DNA of 64,000 nt from Hymenolepis diminuta (Eukaryota > Platyhelminthes > Cestoda > Cyclophyllidea > Hymenolepididae), in assembly GCA_900708905.1 (NCBI GenBank), contig CAADRB010000016.1:896513-960512 (forward strand). Direction: 5' to 3'. Of the stretch, positions 1 to 13,640 are shown in pieces. The translations under genes were made by a program, and so were the position numbers. Position 1 is the first letter of the stretch, and each line of letters opens with the position of its first letter. The notes under the pieces are model-generated. The model was not told where the DNA came from. It searched no databases and saw nothing but the letters and a program-made list of their open reading frames with translations.

Positions 1-2303
1 ATCAGTAAGTTCCAAGTTACTAAATCAATGTATCAAGTCACTTTGAACCCGGGCTTTATTTTAATACATATTCGATCTCCTCTCAATTTATCCCTTATAG
101 TAAACTTTTAAGTTACCCGATTTCGGTGATCTCGACTTCCCCAAGATGATTTAATGTAAATTTATTTACCTTGCAGTAGGTTAATATACGTTAAGTAGGG
201 CAAGTTTAGTTTATATTACCAGCTTAAATTCCTGTAACTAAGACGATAAATTCATTTTGAAAGGAGCCTTTTTTGAAAATTTAATTTCGTTTGCGAGACC
301 GTTTTGTATTTACTATTAAACACTTTTAAACGGACTTATAAAATTTGTAACTATGAAAACACAGATGGAAATAAACGGAATGCAGTGAGTGCAGTTTTAA
401 ACTACAACGTTTGGAATGAAGGTCTATCTGAATATTTCTTGGGAGGCATTTTTCATAGGAATTTCACTCTTCTCTACAATAATTTATGTCTCCTTCTTTG
501 ATGGAAAGAACGCTTGTAATGATTAATAAATTGTTAATGATAAATTAATATAAATACTACAGCAATTAGGCAAAAGACTAGAAGATTTCATTCAAGAAAT
601 GATAACGTTCATTAAGTGATCTTTTGGAAAGAAAAATATGAGAAAGAACGCCTAATTTTAACAGCAATTCTTTTCAGATTAATATCTATAAAAGTCATAA
701 ATAAGATTGTTCTTGTTTCCTTTTTACTACTTACTTAAAATCATTTATTCTATTAATTATATAATCCACTACCTTACTTGCTCATTCAAGACGGTAATAG
801 ATCTCCTTGATGCCTAAGATAAGGACAAGCCTCAGAGGAAAAAACGCCTGTCCAACCAGCTAAAACAATCGATTGGTCAGTATGCTCTAGAGGACTACGC
901 GAATATTAAGTCTCATGGATGTTAGAAAATGAAGCAGTGAGTCAAGTGATCAGATTATTAAAAGGCTGTATTATCATCCCGACCAAAATGTTGTCTTCCA
1001 GTAATCCTCAACCTTTGAACCCACTTCGGAAATCTATATTGTTATCAGTAATCAGATCCTTTCCCTTGTCATGGAAAGAAAGACAATCGATGAACGAAAT
1101 ACCTAGTCGAAATTGCATAGAGAATGATGACTACCATTAAGTTTGATTAAAAAATATAATACATATACCGATGGATTCTAATACCTGAAGAATAAGGTCT
1201 AATTTTGACCAACTACGATCTTCGTCAAAACAGCAAAAGGAGGACTTAAAGGCGGTTAAGAGCTAGATTTTATTGTTAACCGTGGATAAAAGAAGACAGG
1301 TATGTAAGTTGACTAGGTCCTGAAAATCTAAGAGAAAGGGTGGGATTGTGTAACTCTATGAAAAGATTTAGGAATATGACCAATAAAGGCCACAGGTACT
1401 AGGAGTGGGAGTAAAAAGTACATTGGAAGAGGTCCGCAAATCTGTCAGGGATAGCAATATCTCATAGAAAGCTCATATTATTCAGATTTGGATACAGCAT
1501 TGAATGAATAAAAGTCAGTTGAGTGTGACATACCTGAGTTGATCGTTTACTTTAAAAGTTGTAAAAAATGTACTTGGATCTCCATTTACTCTCAAAAGCT
1601 CATCCCAACGGAATCTACTAAAAAAAATGAAATACAACGTTGCTAAATGTGTGCTAACGTTCGCAGAAATACAAATGACAATTGAGAACCCTGTTGTGCA
1701 AAAATACTGATCACTAATGGATTCAAGTTGACAGATAGTCTATTTACCTTGTTTGGTAAACACCTCAAAAGACACCGCAAAATAAGAAGGATTCAACTGT
1801 CAATATGTCTGCAATTAACAGACAAAAAAAGAATGTTTGATATTTCAGATTTAATTGTTGAAATAAAGGCTACAGTGGTAAATTTATGTTATAGTGAATT
1901 TATGTGGGACAATGTAATTCAAGGACGTTGCATTGATATCCTTATTGTAAGCAAAATCGGAAGTCAGATATTGTACGCCACGGTCAGTCTGTGTCGTATT
2001 CTGTGGATGGATGAATAGCTGGATGAATAGTACTCACTATTTCGATCCCAATGCGTGAATGTCACACTTAAGTGAATTTTTATTTGCGTTTTATAAACCA
2101 CACTACAATCCCCATCCAAAAAACGTCTCCATTCAATCACATCAGGACTTCGTGCATTTCCAAAGAATCATCACAGATCTTTGAGACAGAACCTCTTCAC
2201 CATCCTTTTAAGCCGTCATATTAGCATTCCTGACTGCAGTAAGAGACATTACACTTTCGCAAGAAAATCTATTCTGTTCTTTCATTTCCTCTCCCTACTT
2301 CGC

Positions 2304-2326
2304 TCGCTCTTTCTCTCTCTCTCTCA
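2304..2326. repeat. (CT)n microsatellite
   Basis: CTCTTTCTCTCTCTCTCTC, an imperfect polypyrimidine run. Similar short runs are at 17621-17634 and 26299-26325. Confidence 0.8.
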
Positions 2327-3290
2327 TTAGCAGCTTTGTAAAGGTATAATCAGGTCTTACTTCTATGGTGGCTTCATTGGCGAGTTTGCGACTACTTTAG
2401 GTTCAGAACAATCTGAGACCTCAGACGCAGGGTAAAACGTGATTAATGAAAATGAGAGAATCTATCGAAAATTTATGAAGTAAGAATATCTCAGCTAATA
2501 TGTAGTAGTGCCTCTTAATAATAAGAAGAGACATGATCCTTCCGTTTAGTCAACTGACTCATAACATCTGGATACCATGAACATAAACTCATCCAGAAAA
2601 CCACGGATAAAATTATCTAAACTTTGAAATATTAGGACGTAACGCAGTGAATAATATCTATTAGGTAAAAAATTTAACAACCAGATGACTAAAAACACTT
2701 AATTGATATTCAGGCTTAATCCATTAATTTAACTTGTTCTCCTCCCTTTATCTCTTATGTAACTTACTTAATGTTCATGTATTAAGAAACTGTTTTCGTA
2801 TATTAGGAATTAGAAAGTGCCTTTGTTTTGTCCTAAATAATAATAACAAGTTATCATTAATAAATTAGGAAAAGAAGACTTAATTAAATTACGAAAAAAA
2901 AACATTAATTTAATTAGGAAAACTCATTTAAATTAAGTGATATGAATAAAAACTCCCTGAAATATGACCTATGCATGTGATTTAGTGAACTGGCGTCCGT
3001 GTTTCGAGCATAATTCTTTAAAATTTGGTGAATTGTTGGGTGAATGAAGAAAGATTTGTTCTAATATGCCTGATAAATGATTTTGTTAGTGAAAATATGC
3101 AACCATTTTGCTGTTTTAATGAATGAAACTAGTGTACATCGTCATCAGTGTGACTACTTAAAAGGTCAGCACAATTCCTCCCTATTTCCACTTTCAGAAT
3201 GGATTTTGTTTGAAAAATAATGAATTAAAAATAGGAGACTAAGATAACTTTTAATAAAATACTACTTAATCGTTCTAAATTTAAAGATAC

Positions 3291-3321
3291 GAGGGGAGAG
3301 GGGGAGGAGAGAGGAGGTGGG
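3291..3321 (+). repeat. Purine-rich G/A tract
   Basis: GAGGGGAGAGGGGGAGGAGA continuing to GGTGGG: about 30 bases almost all G and A in AT-rich surroundings. Confidence 0.85.
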
Positions 3322-6065
3322 ATATTAAAATATTTTCACATTTTGCAACTGACAACACATTTAAACAAATTAGTACCAATATAAACATCCCTTGAGAATC
3401 ATTTTCAAACAGAAATCAGCTTCTTCTATATTGCAACGGTGAAAAGGACTAAGAGACACCAATTGCATACCAAAACCATGTAGCGTCTTCACGTTTTAAA
3501 GGAAAGGAATTATAATGTTCCAATTTACTCCCCCTTTAGAAAATTTAACCTTGAAATCCTCACCTGTCTCTATTCAAATTAAGTTTTAATAGGAACAATA
3601 AATGGTCACATTTTCCCGCCAATTGGATTAAATTTATGCTTAAGTTTTTAAAAATACATTAATTTATTTCTTAAAATTTCAAGTCAAATCTGTTTGCACT
3701 TATACGGAGGCTGTATTTGATGTAAATATATTTAGCTGAAAATATTTTCTCACTATATTAAAGGCTTGACGGAGACTGACGGATTTCGACCTTAATGTTC
3801 CTCAAAATTGTTTTAAATCGTTATAAATTTTAATTTTTTCCATGTCATTTTATTTTTTGCGCCTAAATGCTTGCTCAATCCGAGTGTAACTGTCTGAAGC
3901 TTCCCTCTCCTTTCACTCGGATTTGAATGCTTTAATGCAAGTTAACAATCAGTTCTTCTCTTGCCATTAACCGGTTTTACGGCACTGAAAATAAAATTCT
4001 TTCAGCGGATCCTTTCTTTGCTCGTTACAGCTATTTTGGTTTTCTGGAAATTGATGGGACGTCTTAAATGCTTGCGATTTAAATTTGTGTAGTGTTCTGA
4101 AATTTTCCGCGTGGATTTAAACATACTAACACGTGAGTAAGTAAGGTTGGATGAAGATGAAGAGAAATGAATGTATTTCAGTGAACAGAAAAAACGCAAT
4201 GGAATGATTGAGTAAACCTCTACTCAGCACAGCATCGTTTGAATTAATATTGTTTACATCCAATCGCTTTCAGAGATTAACTAAACCAAATAGAGATCTT
4301 TTACAACATTATCAAGAGGTAATGACCAGTGGCCAAGCACTTAGATGCTCAGGACTTGTATTTCATTGATTTAAAGTTTGATTTACCATTACGACATTTG
4401 TTTAGACTTATGGCTTCCGTGATTTACGCTTTTCAATTTGTACAGTTTACATTTCATGCCCAATTAGGGTTCTTTCTGCTCTGCCCTGTTTCTGACCTTT
4501 CATTAGGTGTGTATTTTCTTATTCTTTTTGGTAGTTGGTGTTCCTCCTCTAATAAAGACATGGGGACTTTAATGACAGCAGTTGCAATTAGGGCTTTCGG
4601 AAGTCTTCGTTTCAAAATCAGTAAGCGCCAAATTTCACATCTATGTCTCCTCTATAAATGGATTGTTCGAAGTAAGGCTCTCCATCAAAATTCAACATTT
4701 ATTATGTTTGGTAAACAATAGTGAAAGCTTAAGTACAATTTGGCATACAAACACCGTCTTCTATTCCTACGTATGTAGAACAAACTCTCAAACTAGTTGG
4801 TTTTCTGATTTCTAGGTCATCTGTTCGCTTTTCAATCTAAACTTACATTAGTTGGTTAAAACACAATACATTTTTTTAACTAAAATTGCTAGAAGTTTCC
4901 AGATCTTAAATTAAGATAGGTATTTAAATTCCAAGTATAGGAATTTAATCGAACTTTTGAGCACAAGTTAGGAAAATATTTACTCAATTACAATTAATTA
5001 TTATAATTAAATAAAGAATACTTCAAATAATCGAGCTGCAAATACTCCTATGTTTTAAGTTGAGTTATTCCCCGAAAGTGAAAAATTTATTAATTTATAA
5101 TTATTTAAATAAAAATTAATAGCGCATTTGTATAAAAATAGAATCATTATCTATAATCGTAAACAATAATAATGTTCATTTATTAATGAAGCTGGTACGC
5201 ATAATACTGATCGGACAAGCGGGTTCATTGGTTTATCTGAGGGGATATGATTTGGGCATATTTGGTCCACAATAAATTCTCTTCTCAGGTAGAAGAATAA
5301 ATTATGCCTCTTAAATGATCTTTTGAAGAGGCTCTGATGTCAACTTTAAAAATGATAGTCTGCAGTGAGACGTTCCTACCACCCTCGTCCATTATTAGAC
5401 TTAACCGAAATTCGTCACTGGATGTCATTGTTAATCATTTTCTCTAATGAACGATGAATCTGTCGATCGTGTAAAAGCATTGTTTCCTTCGGGCAAAAAT
5501 TCTCATACAATCGGAGTTTTCGTACTTTACCTTTTTCATTCGAATTCTCTTGACGTGGGGATTTATACTTTCGTGGGTAGGATTTGACATTGTTGGCTGT
5601 TTAAATCACGGCGGCTTGGTCAAATCAAAAGCCTTCCTGACGTTCTGATCAATTTGTCTTGGCCACGGCGGTTTGTCAGCCTTTTCTGGTTCTATTTGAT
5701 ACAACAATGTCAACTTGGGACACTTTTACTGCAAGCCAATGGTGAAGTTTATTTCGCTGAAGATGAGCCCCGAGATTTTGGAGAAGAGTCGGTAATGTTA
5801 TCTCTACACATGTCATTAGCTCTGTGAGAGTGCAATCCTTAAACCAATTACCGCCGTATTAAGGGTAGGCTTAAGTGTAATATGCAAATGTAAGATTATT
5901 TACGCAGACCCAATGATGGAAATGACTTAATTAATTTAAGAAAACTTTCAGATATATATGTATTAAATATTTACCCAAAACATGAGTTAAAATCCCACCA
6001 TGCTGTATCGAAATGCTTTAAAAGAGACAAATTTTTGCTCTTTATTTAAAATGTTTTCAAATAAA

Positions 6066-6111
6066 TTACAAATCTTTTACAAATTACAAATTACAAATTA
6101 AATTACAAATT
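6066..6111. repeat. Short tandem repeat of ACAAATT
   Basis: Five or so copies of ACAAAT(T/C), some broken by TTT or AA spacers, in a row. Probably replication slippage. Confidence 0.8.
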
Positions 6112-8274
6112 ATTAACTTTTTCTTAATAATTTTAGAAACGTCTTACTTACTTTTCAAATATTTATGTGAAAGTCAATATTTTTTGACCGTGGAAGGAGG
6201 ACTAGAGGATGATATTGGGGGACGCGATTTCAGCATAAAAGCGCTCATCAAAGTTCGCCAGCTTGAAAATGACTCTTCACATTGTAATATTTTCAAATAA
6301 ATATGATAATTTATGCAGCTAATTGATAATAAACATAACATTCCTCTTGTTTTGTCTCTAAATCAGTTATTTTTATGCATTTTTGTTTTATCCAACTGTG
6401 GATTTTAGTCAAATCTAATTTTTCCTTCGAAGATTCTATAATTTTTATGGAATTAAATAAAATATTTGTTATGTGCGTTTCCAAAATTAGCCTAAGATAT
6501 CTGCACTAATTATCGATCCGTATTTCCGAAATTTATTGGTGCAAATGATTTCAGAATAAAAGTAAAAATTTTAATTTTATCAGCAATTCAAAGAGAGTCA
6601 AAGAGCTGACACTTAAAATAACAATAATAGTTTAAAACCATTGGTTGCTAAAACTGACCTTAAAGTCGTAACCCTGCAGATGTAATGCAAAAAGGAATAT
6701 TCCATTCTTTAGTTATATCAATAACCTTTCATCATTGTTTATTTATTGGAGTTTTCTTGTTTATTTTATCGATAATTGTCAATATTGCATTGGTATCTCA
6801 ATTTAAACAGGTAAATTTTATGCCCAGTTTGCAAGGAGTCAACGATAAGGACAGTCTACGCAGTTGATCATTCATTCTTCCACATCTCCTCATTGCAGTC
6901 GGTATTCTAGTTTTCTTCTTTGATTCAACACCTTAATCTCGTCCACTTCCACTCTGAACACCTTTGTTGCATCTACTCTACTTTCGATAGTTGGGGGTTA
7001 AGTTGTAGACTGGAGAGTTGACTTACTTCTATTAGAATTAGTTAGCTTTAAAAATTCGCCAAAAGCAGGATGCACTTATTGCGAACGTTCTTTACTTTAT
7101 GGATTCAAAATTTGTCATTACAAAAGTATACCGAGACATGGTCAGACTAAAAGTACGTCAATTCCAGCGATATTTGAAAATTACTTCAAAGTGCAAAAGA
7201 AATGTAAAAAATATTATTTTATAAATTTTTACTTAAAGGTTACAAAATTGGTGAATTTTTAGCTTAATTACAGCGTAAATAAAAATAAGTTAAATTTCTT
7301 TTCAATCTATATTTAATTTAAATGTCATCCTCCTAAACATAAGTCATTGTTGTGTTTAACTAAATCATACCCCAAAATGAAGCCACTTAATTAAAACGTT
7401 TTCATTAAGAAGGAAGGAAAGAATGTGGGCTTAATCGGAGTTTAAAAATAGAAACTTTTATAGAGAATGCAATATTGAAGATGTCTATTTCGACAATTAA
7501 GATTAGCAGAACGTTCATATGGATTTGAACTAACTGACGGCCCCTTTACAATAGGCTTATTAATTTACATCTCGTATTGACTATATGGCGACACAAAATT
7601 ATGAGAAGTGTTTGCGTCGCCAATCTCTTCTTTACACGCTTATTATATAAGACATGAAGATTTTAAAGCTTGCAATATGCTCTGACATTCTAGTAATTAT
7701 GGAGCCCTTACATTTTTCATTATTTCACAATACGTAATTAATACAAATTTGGGGAGTTCGTTTCCTGATGGTGTTGACATTTTCCATTTAAAATATTATA
7801 AATTATTTTTGTTACTATTAAAATGAATTAATCTTATGACAATTTTTATTTATTTGACAAAGTGAAATTTTCATGGAGAGAAAGCATCCGGACAGTACTT
7901 TTTGCGCCTATACGTTAAGGCATGGGGATCAAATGAGATACAAAAGTGAAATGAAAGCATAGAAGAGTCTTAAGAAATTGTGTTTTCAGATTAACGTTGT
8001 ACATTTTTAAGTCTTGTTTATTATACATTGCCTTTTTGTTCCGCCTTGAGATATTCACTTGTCTCCTGCGTCCGTGGTGTTAAAAATTCATTGTTCAGAT
8101 GATTAATATGGCCTACTGTTTAATCACTGCAAACAAATTTTTCTTCAAATATCTCCAAGATATTAGCTATTAACAGAAGCGAATACGATTTAACATAACT
8201 GGGCTCATTTTAAACTCACACAAGATTCAACTCGAATAATATTTATTTTGTTTTAGAACAAGCCCGAACAGGTT

Positions 8275-8470
8275 CAGATGTGCCCTGACGGTGCGGTGGT
8301 TAACGAGCTCGTCCGCAAAATTATAGGTTATGAATGCAAAGCCCACCTGTGCAAACCCACTGAGCGGAATGGGCAACCGTGCCGTTTAAGTTTGGCCAAT
8401 AAATAGGTTGAAAGAGTTCGAAAGATGTCCAGCGTTACCACATCCTAGCCCAAGATGAAATCTGAAAAAC
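8275..8470 (+). mobile_element. SINE-like family D, copy 1
   Basis: tRNA-like head: GTGCGGTGGTTAACGAGCTCGTC in the place of a polymerase III A box, and GGTTATGAATGCAAAGCCC in that of a B box. There is no cloverleaf and no anticodon stem, so it is not a tRNA gene. Its head resembles that at 35440. Confidence 0.4.
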
Positions 8471-9384
8471 CAGATTTATTTTTCTTCCGTTTTCAAAGTT
8501 ATTGAACTAATTTTTGATTTCTCCTTATTAATATTATATTAAAAATTCATATATCTGATTAAAAAACTAAAAAAGCACAGTTTTTAAACAATTTCCAACA
8601 AATAAACTATTTTCGTCATGGAGAAACATCGGAAAGTTGCCCTTTCATGTAATTAATAGAGAAATCATTTCGAAAATGAGTTAAAGATTTACTTCTAACT
8701 ATATCAGTAATTAAAAAAACTTAAATTATTAAATTAACTTTATTTATCTATTTAAATTTAAATATTTGGAAGTAGAGTGACATAATTTCAAAACTTTTTA
8801 CATTTACACTTAAATTACATATTGTGTAACAAGGAAATAAGACAAATTTCAAAATATTAATATTCATCACGTAGGTGGGGCAAATAAAATACAAGTGGAA
8901 TTAATACTCCCTCTCGAAGAAATAATTCGATTTAATTTCTTGAATGGAATTGCTGTTTCAAAAGAGTAGTCTCTGTTGGAAGTGGGATGACTAACCAATG
9001 TTTTGTCACGTCCCGAGAGCACAATATCGACCTCATGCATTCGGTACATTGGTGTCAAATCGTCGTGAAATTACGTCATGACGTGGCAAGTCAAGACACA
9101 GCGAAGTTAACTACCATTCATCAATTTGCACATTGGGCCGCGAATGTCGCATATTAAAACAATCATTTCAATATTCATCGGCCAATCACAGTAAAATTCA
9201 AATGTATGCATAATTTCTTGACTATGTCAATAAGCGCGCACAATGTAACAATATCAGGTTTCGATGATCGGGATCCTAAACGTTTGCATTACCACATGAT
9301 ATCTGACTCTTCTGACCCATAAGAGGGGTGATGCTCTTACTTAGAGGAGCTCTGATAAACTTAAAATTTGACCTACCCCATCTT

Positions 9385-9765
9385 TGTTATGTTAAAACTC
9401 TAACCTGCGGAATATCACGTAAGACCATTCATCCTTCCCAATCACCGGCAGAAAGGTTAAATTGAAGCGAAAAAATCAGCCCTCCTTGAATAAAAAACCC
9501 GGCCAACAGGCATTGAATACTGTGAATAGGCAATTGCGATAATCCAGGGACGAATCATGAACTTTATATTTTGGAACATGATCTACCCGTTTAGCGAAAA
9601 TTGCACTATTTGAACACAAGATTTAGTTGAATTAAGACTCTTTAATACCTCCGCATTGCACCCAATACCTTCTGATCTCCTCCTCTTTATCATTTATTGG
9701 GCTCTCTCTTAGTCGGCGTCAGCTGCTTCCCACAATAAAAATTTTAATTTTTTATATTAATGTGG
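9385..9765 (+). repeat. Dispersed repeat family C, copy (+)
   Basis: Diverged repeat of about 350-400 bp seen many times in the window. Landmarks: TATGTTAAAACTCTAACCTGC near the start, a middle with CCCTCCTTGAA and TCCAGGGACGAATCAT, and a right end CAGCTGCTTCCCACAATAAAAATT then GTGGGTAGTAATAAC. No coding capacity or tRNA-like boxes were seen, so the class is unknown. Confidence 0.5.
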
Positions 9766-12700
9766 GTAGTAATAACTTGTCACTTATAAAAACTTAAATT
9801 TAAATTATTTTGAAAATCGAATTATTATTAATTATTCAATCAATAAATGTAGCACTGGGAGGTATAAACCACCCTCATTTAATTCTTTTCTCCTTTTGGA
9901 AGTTAAAGCCCAACTCCCGAAAGTAATTTCTCATCCGTATTCCACCTTCCCATTTTGTCCTATATATGTGTCAACTTAGTGGAATGTGGGGTTTTAGCCC
10001 AACCCATTCTTAACTGTTTGTAGCTTAATATTGCGGACATCCCCTGTCAGCAGTAGGAAGCGGGAATCATGTGCCTCAAAAAGGTATTAATATAGGTCAG
10101 CGAAAACTTGGAAACCTTTACAAAATTTACAACAATGCTGTAGTTTAGTGGCAGAGAGCAGAGGAAGGGAGACGGTTATGTAACACGTGATCTAATAATA
10201 TGACACGAGATTGAATACTTTGATGGAGCTAGATAATAAAAAAAAATATTTGGCAAATTAAATGTCATATTTGGAAAAGAGGAGATAGAAAAATAGATTA
10301 GAGTGTCAAGCTTAGCTATCAGTCTTTAACATATCATTGTCTTTGTCACATAATTTGTTGAAAAAGAGACAAGCTTTACTATTCAGGATTCATTGGAAAT
10401 TGAAAAAAACGGAAATGAAGAAGGGGTTAGTAAGTGGATCGACGGACAAAGAAACTTGGCGTTAAAAGTCATTGGGATGGGAGTCCTACTTAATCTTGAT
10501 AGTACATTACTTCCTAATTTATTCTTTGATGTGATCTCAGGCTCCTCTATAAGATTATCATGCGCTTTCAAGTATTGACCTGATCACTTGTGACACCATT
10601 AAGTGATCGTCGTTAAGTTTCAGTCTCTAACGGGACCGCCGTATCCATAAATCCATAAAAGATTGATATCGATCGTTGGAGCTCAACACTAAGGGTAAGT
10701 CTCTTTTAGTCAAGCTACAAATTAAATCAAAATTTAAAGTATAATAATCCGCTTCAGATCTTTAAAACCGTTTATTTTATGACCCGTATCACATGGATCC
10801 TCTCTGTAAACAAGAACATCACCACTATTACACCTGATCACCGCAAACATCAACGCTCATATAACCGATTCATCCCCCCCCGTCGTCTTCTCTTTCCCTC
10901 TTCTAATTTTTCTACCAATAAGCCAGCTTTTTGTAAACGCCTTCTAACCCTACCATGTTGCTGTAGAGAAGATAAGTAGAATAGTTAGGAGCTGGAGTTA
11001 GAAGAATGAGCATAGATGTATACATCATGGCATAATAAAATAGATCACAGCAGAGGATCAATTTTGGGGAAAGAATTAGTTGTGGTAGACGAGAATTTTA
11101 TAGGTAAGTTGGCAAATATCTTAGCACCAAATAACATTATCAAAAAAAATATATACAAGCTTTGATAATATTGATGATCTCTGAATATGTAAAATGTCAA
11201 AATAAAACTGGGGGTTGAATAGTAAATAATGAATACAGAATGTCCGGAGTCTTACTTCCCTTTAAATTGCGAAGTATTTGGTCATTCACTTTGCATAAGA
11301 GATACAAATCGCACTGTAATCTCCGACTGCTTCAAAGATAAATTTTAATGTTTTAATCCTTGACTTTCTGTAGGCCTTCTTGTCCATGATGTTTTAAGCG
11401 TCACTGAGCTGTCGATTTAATTGAGTAGGCCATCTTCTTACAGCCAAAAAGAGATATAGGACACCGGGAAAAGTATTCTAAACACATCAGCTCACCTGAT
11501 GCGAACTTTAATATTTATTCTTTACTGTTTTTACTTACTAGAGACATGCATCTGACACTACGTGACGCAAAATCCTGGTCACTGCGTGCAGAGAAATGTA
11601 TATTTTCTTTATCTCTCCATGGTTTTAAAAAGGTACTGAATCAGGAAATAGTCTCTTACTTTGCAAGACCCACATGTTTCTATTTATCATATGAACAGAA
11701 TGGCGAACTACTTGACTTATAACGTTTTGTGACCATTAGCTGAATATGTAAATCATGTTACGATAGCAACAGATTTGTACTTTGAATTTCCATTCTTTTG
11801 TAAGTTCTTTCCCATAAGTCGCGGGAACAGCTGACAAATTGAATGTGGCTATGTTGCATACCTTGAAAGATGTGTCATTTTACCTCTTGCAATTAATTCC
11901 ACTTGATCAAATCAAACAGCGGAAATTCGACTTAGATATAGAGAATGACCAGTGACATGTTTTTTACAAATGAAAATTAAACTCCTAAAGAGCGGAGGAA
12001 AAACTGATAGTATCTTCCTTCATAAAATGTAGATTTCTATTTCGATTGAGTTGTGATCGGTGTCTGTTCGACTTCATGACATTCTATTTATAAGTTTTTG
12101 AAGAATTTTGCAATCTATCGAAATGTAGATTTAAAATAAAATATATATCTTTTTGTGTCTATTTATTAATTTAGGTGATATTCATTATGCCAATCAGATA
12201 AATGGATACATAGCAAGAGCTAGGAAGGTATAGTTTGGGAAACGAGAAGAGGGATTTGACTGACGGGATTTGGGATGATTATTTATTCCCTTCTCAGTTC
12301 AAAGAATATGTTTGCAGCTTTTAGAAGTTCTTTTGAAGAGCCTTGCACCGAATCTGATTCCAACGTTGAGAATACCATTCTGATATGTGACATTTCAACC
12401 ACTTGTCTTAAGTAAGATATAAAACAATCAGAAGTCCGTGTTGATCATTGCGCCTAAGGAACACTAGTCCCATGAATAGTGTAAGGGCAACTGCTCTTAC
12501 CTGTGATATCCTATTGTGATAACTCTCCTCATTTTTTCCTCCTGTTCATTCCCAATGTTTTTAAGGAGAATTCCCCAATCTGCCTAATTACTCCGGTTTC
12601 AGAAAACTCAATGGGTGAACAACCCTTATTCCCCCTGCATGTTTATCTGTGTTGTATAAATTGTTTCATAATTACAACTAGATCACTACTGAATAGACGT

Positions 12701-13033
12701 CTACTCCCTTCCCCCCGGCTAGAACTATTAGTTAGACGTACTCTGTGGAGTCGAAAGATTTAATAAACATTTTCTTCTTCTATTCTTTGTAAATCAACGT
12801 TTTCGTTTGAATTCCCCCTGTTGGTGTTCACGTTTTTAGAACCATGACTTTCCGATCAAACCGACGACTTCTGTTTTGTCTTGATCGTTTTGTTTTAGTC
12901 ATAACTCTTTGTAAGCTGCTTTCGCCGGTGACTATATTTCTGTGAATTCACCAATTATTGAAAATGGGCGATAAATCCCAGTGAACGTATACAAAACTGA
13001 CCACACTGATTTAGTTTTGAGAAAATATATTAG
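9766..13033. other. Gene-free stretch between repeats C and A
   Basis: No supported gene. 10779-10979 is open for 66 codons but pyrimidine-rich, with a C8 run; a similar patch at 29032-29250 (both start ATGACCCG) suggests another degenerate repeat. 12503-12763 is likewise pyrimidine-rich. Nothing else seen. Confidence 0.5.
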
Positions 13034-13640
13034 GCTGTTGGATGAATCCCTCTTCTGAAATATTTTATCTTACAGCTTTTCTAATTATCACCAAATTAGA
13101 CTATCTTGTCCTCATAAGTTACCCCTGTAAACCGTTAACCATTCCTGTGACCCAAGCATTCCATAAACAAACATCGTGTGTCCTCAGCCGGCCTATGTCT
13201 CATCTACCCGGAAAAGGTAAACATACCTCAGACGATAGTAGCAGACACCGTTTAATCGACCAGTCCTGTCTGCACTGACCCTTCCTTTTCCTACACTCAT
13301 TCCGGCCAATTAAGCACGCATGCAACCATATCCTTATGCGTGTCCGCACCCAAAGTGTTGATTATAAATAACCTCCACACACACACAGGACACAGGGTGG
13401 ACCCCAGCTAGACCCCAGCTCGCCAGTCTCATCTCTCGTCGTTCAATCCTCCAGTTCCCTAATTTCCCTTGAGACTTTATACTGAGCTTACTCAATATAA
13501 CCTGGTCTACACAATCCTTGGTGTTCTTTATCCTTCGTTTACTGTTAGTCATCTGCCGCTACATACTGGCGACCCTAGCAGGACCTCTACAAATTGGTGA
13601 CCCTCAACAATCTGGTGGCCCGCTACATGGCTGACCTTTT
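13034..13640 (+). mobile_element. LTR family A copy 1: 5' LTR plus primer-binding region
   Basis: The LTR-like unit runs from TGTTGGATGAATCCC (13034) to CCGCTACA (13563), about 530 bp with TG...CA ends. It holds a TATA box (GATTATAAATAACC near 13360). Next comes TAC, then TGGCGACCCTAGCAGG and a second module TGGTGACCCT. The latter matches the TGGTGACCC complement of the tRNA-Trp 3' end used by CsRn1-clade LTR elements. Similarity to copy 3 stops near 13640 and no gag or pol follows, so this is a truncated 5' end. Copies 2 and 3 confirm the family. Confidence 0.75.
13551..13640 (+). repeat. Tandem primer-binding-site-like modules, copy 1
   Basis: The junction after the LTR contains successive imperfect units of the form GCTACA, a short spacer, then TGG(C/T)GACCCT and a short tail: TACTGGCGACCCTAGCAGG, AAATTGGTGACCCTCAACA, then CTGGTGGCCCGCTACATGG. 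Only the second closely matches the tRNA-Trp complement. Confidence 0.6.

Larger units (their letters stand above)
1..8274. other. AT-rich stretch without a supported gene
   Basis: No exon chain, RNA gene or autonomous element found. The longest frames (4329-4721, 130 codons from a GTG; 1728-2018, 96 codons) give hydrophobic or mixed products matching nothing I know, without convincing splice partners. Apart from the CT, GA and ACAAATT tracts listed separately, nothing stands out. Confidence 0.6.

Noticed and set aside
4329..4815. Two overlapping plus-strand frames (130 and 77 codons)
   Set aside because: Hydrophobic, no ATG at the start, no family resemblance, no splice partners; long frames can occur by chance in 64 kb.
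8290..8345. Possible tRNA gene
   Set aside because: A/B-box-like blocks are present but no acceptor stem or anticodon arm pairs; better explained as a SINE head.
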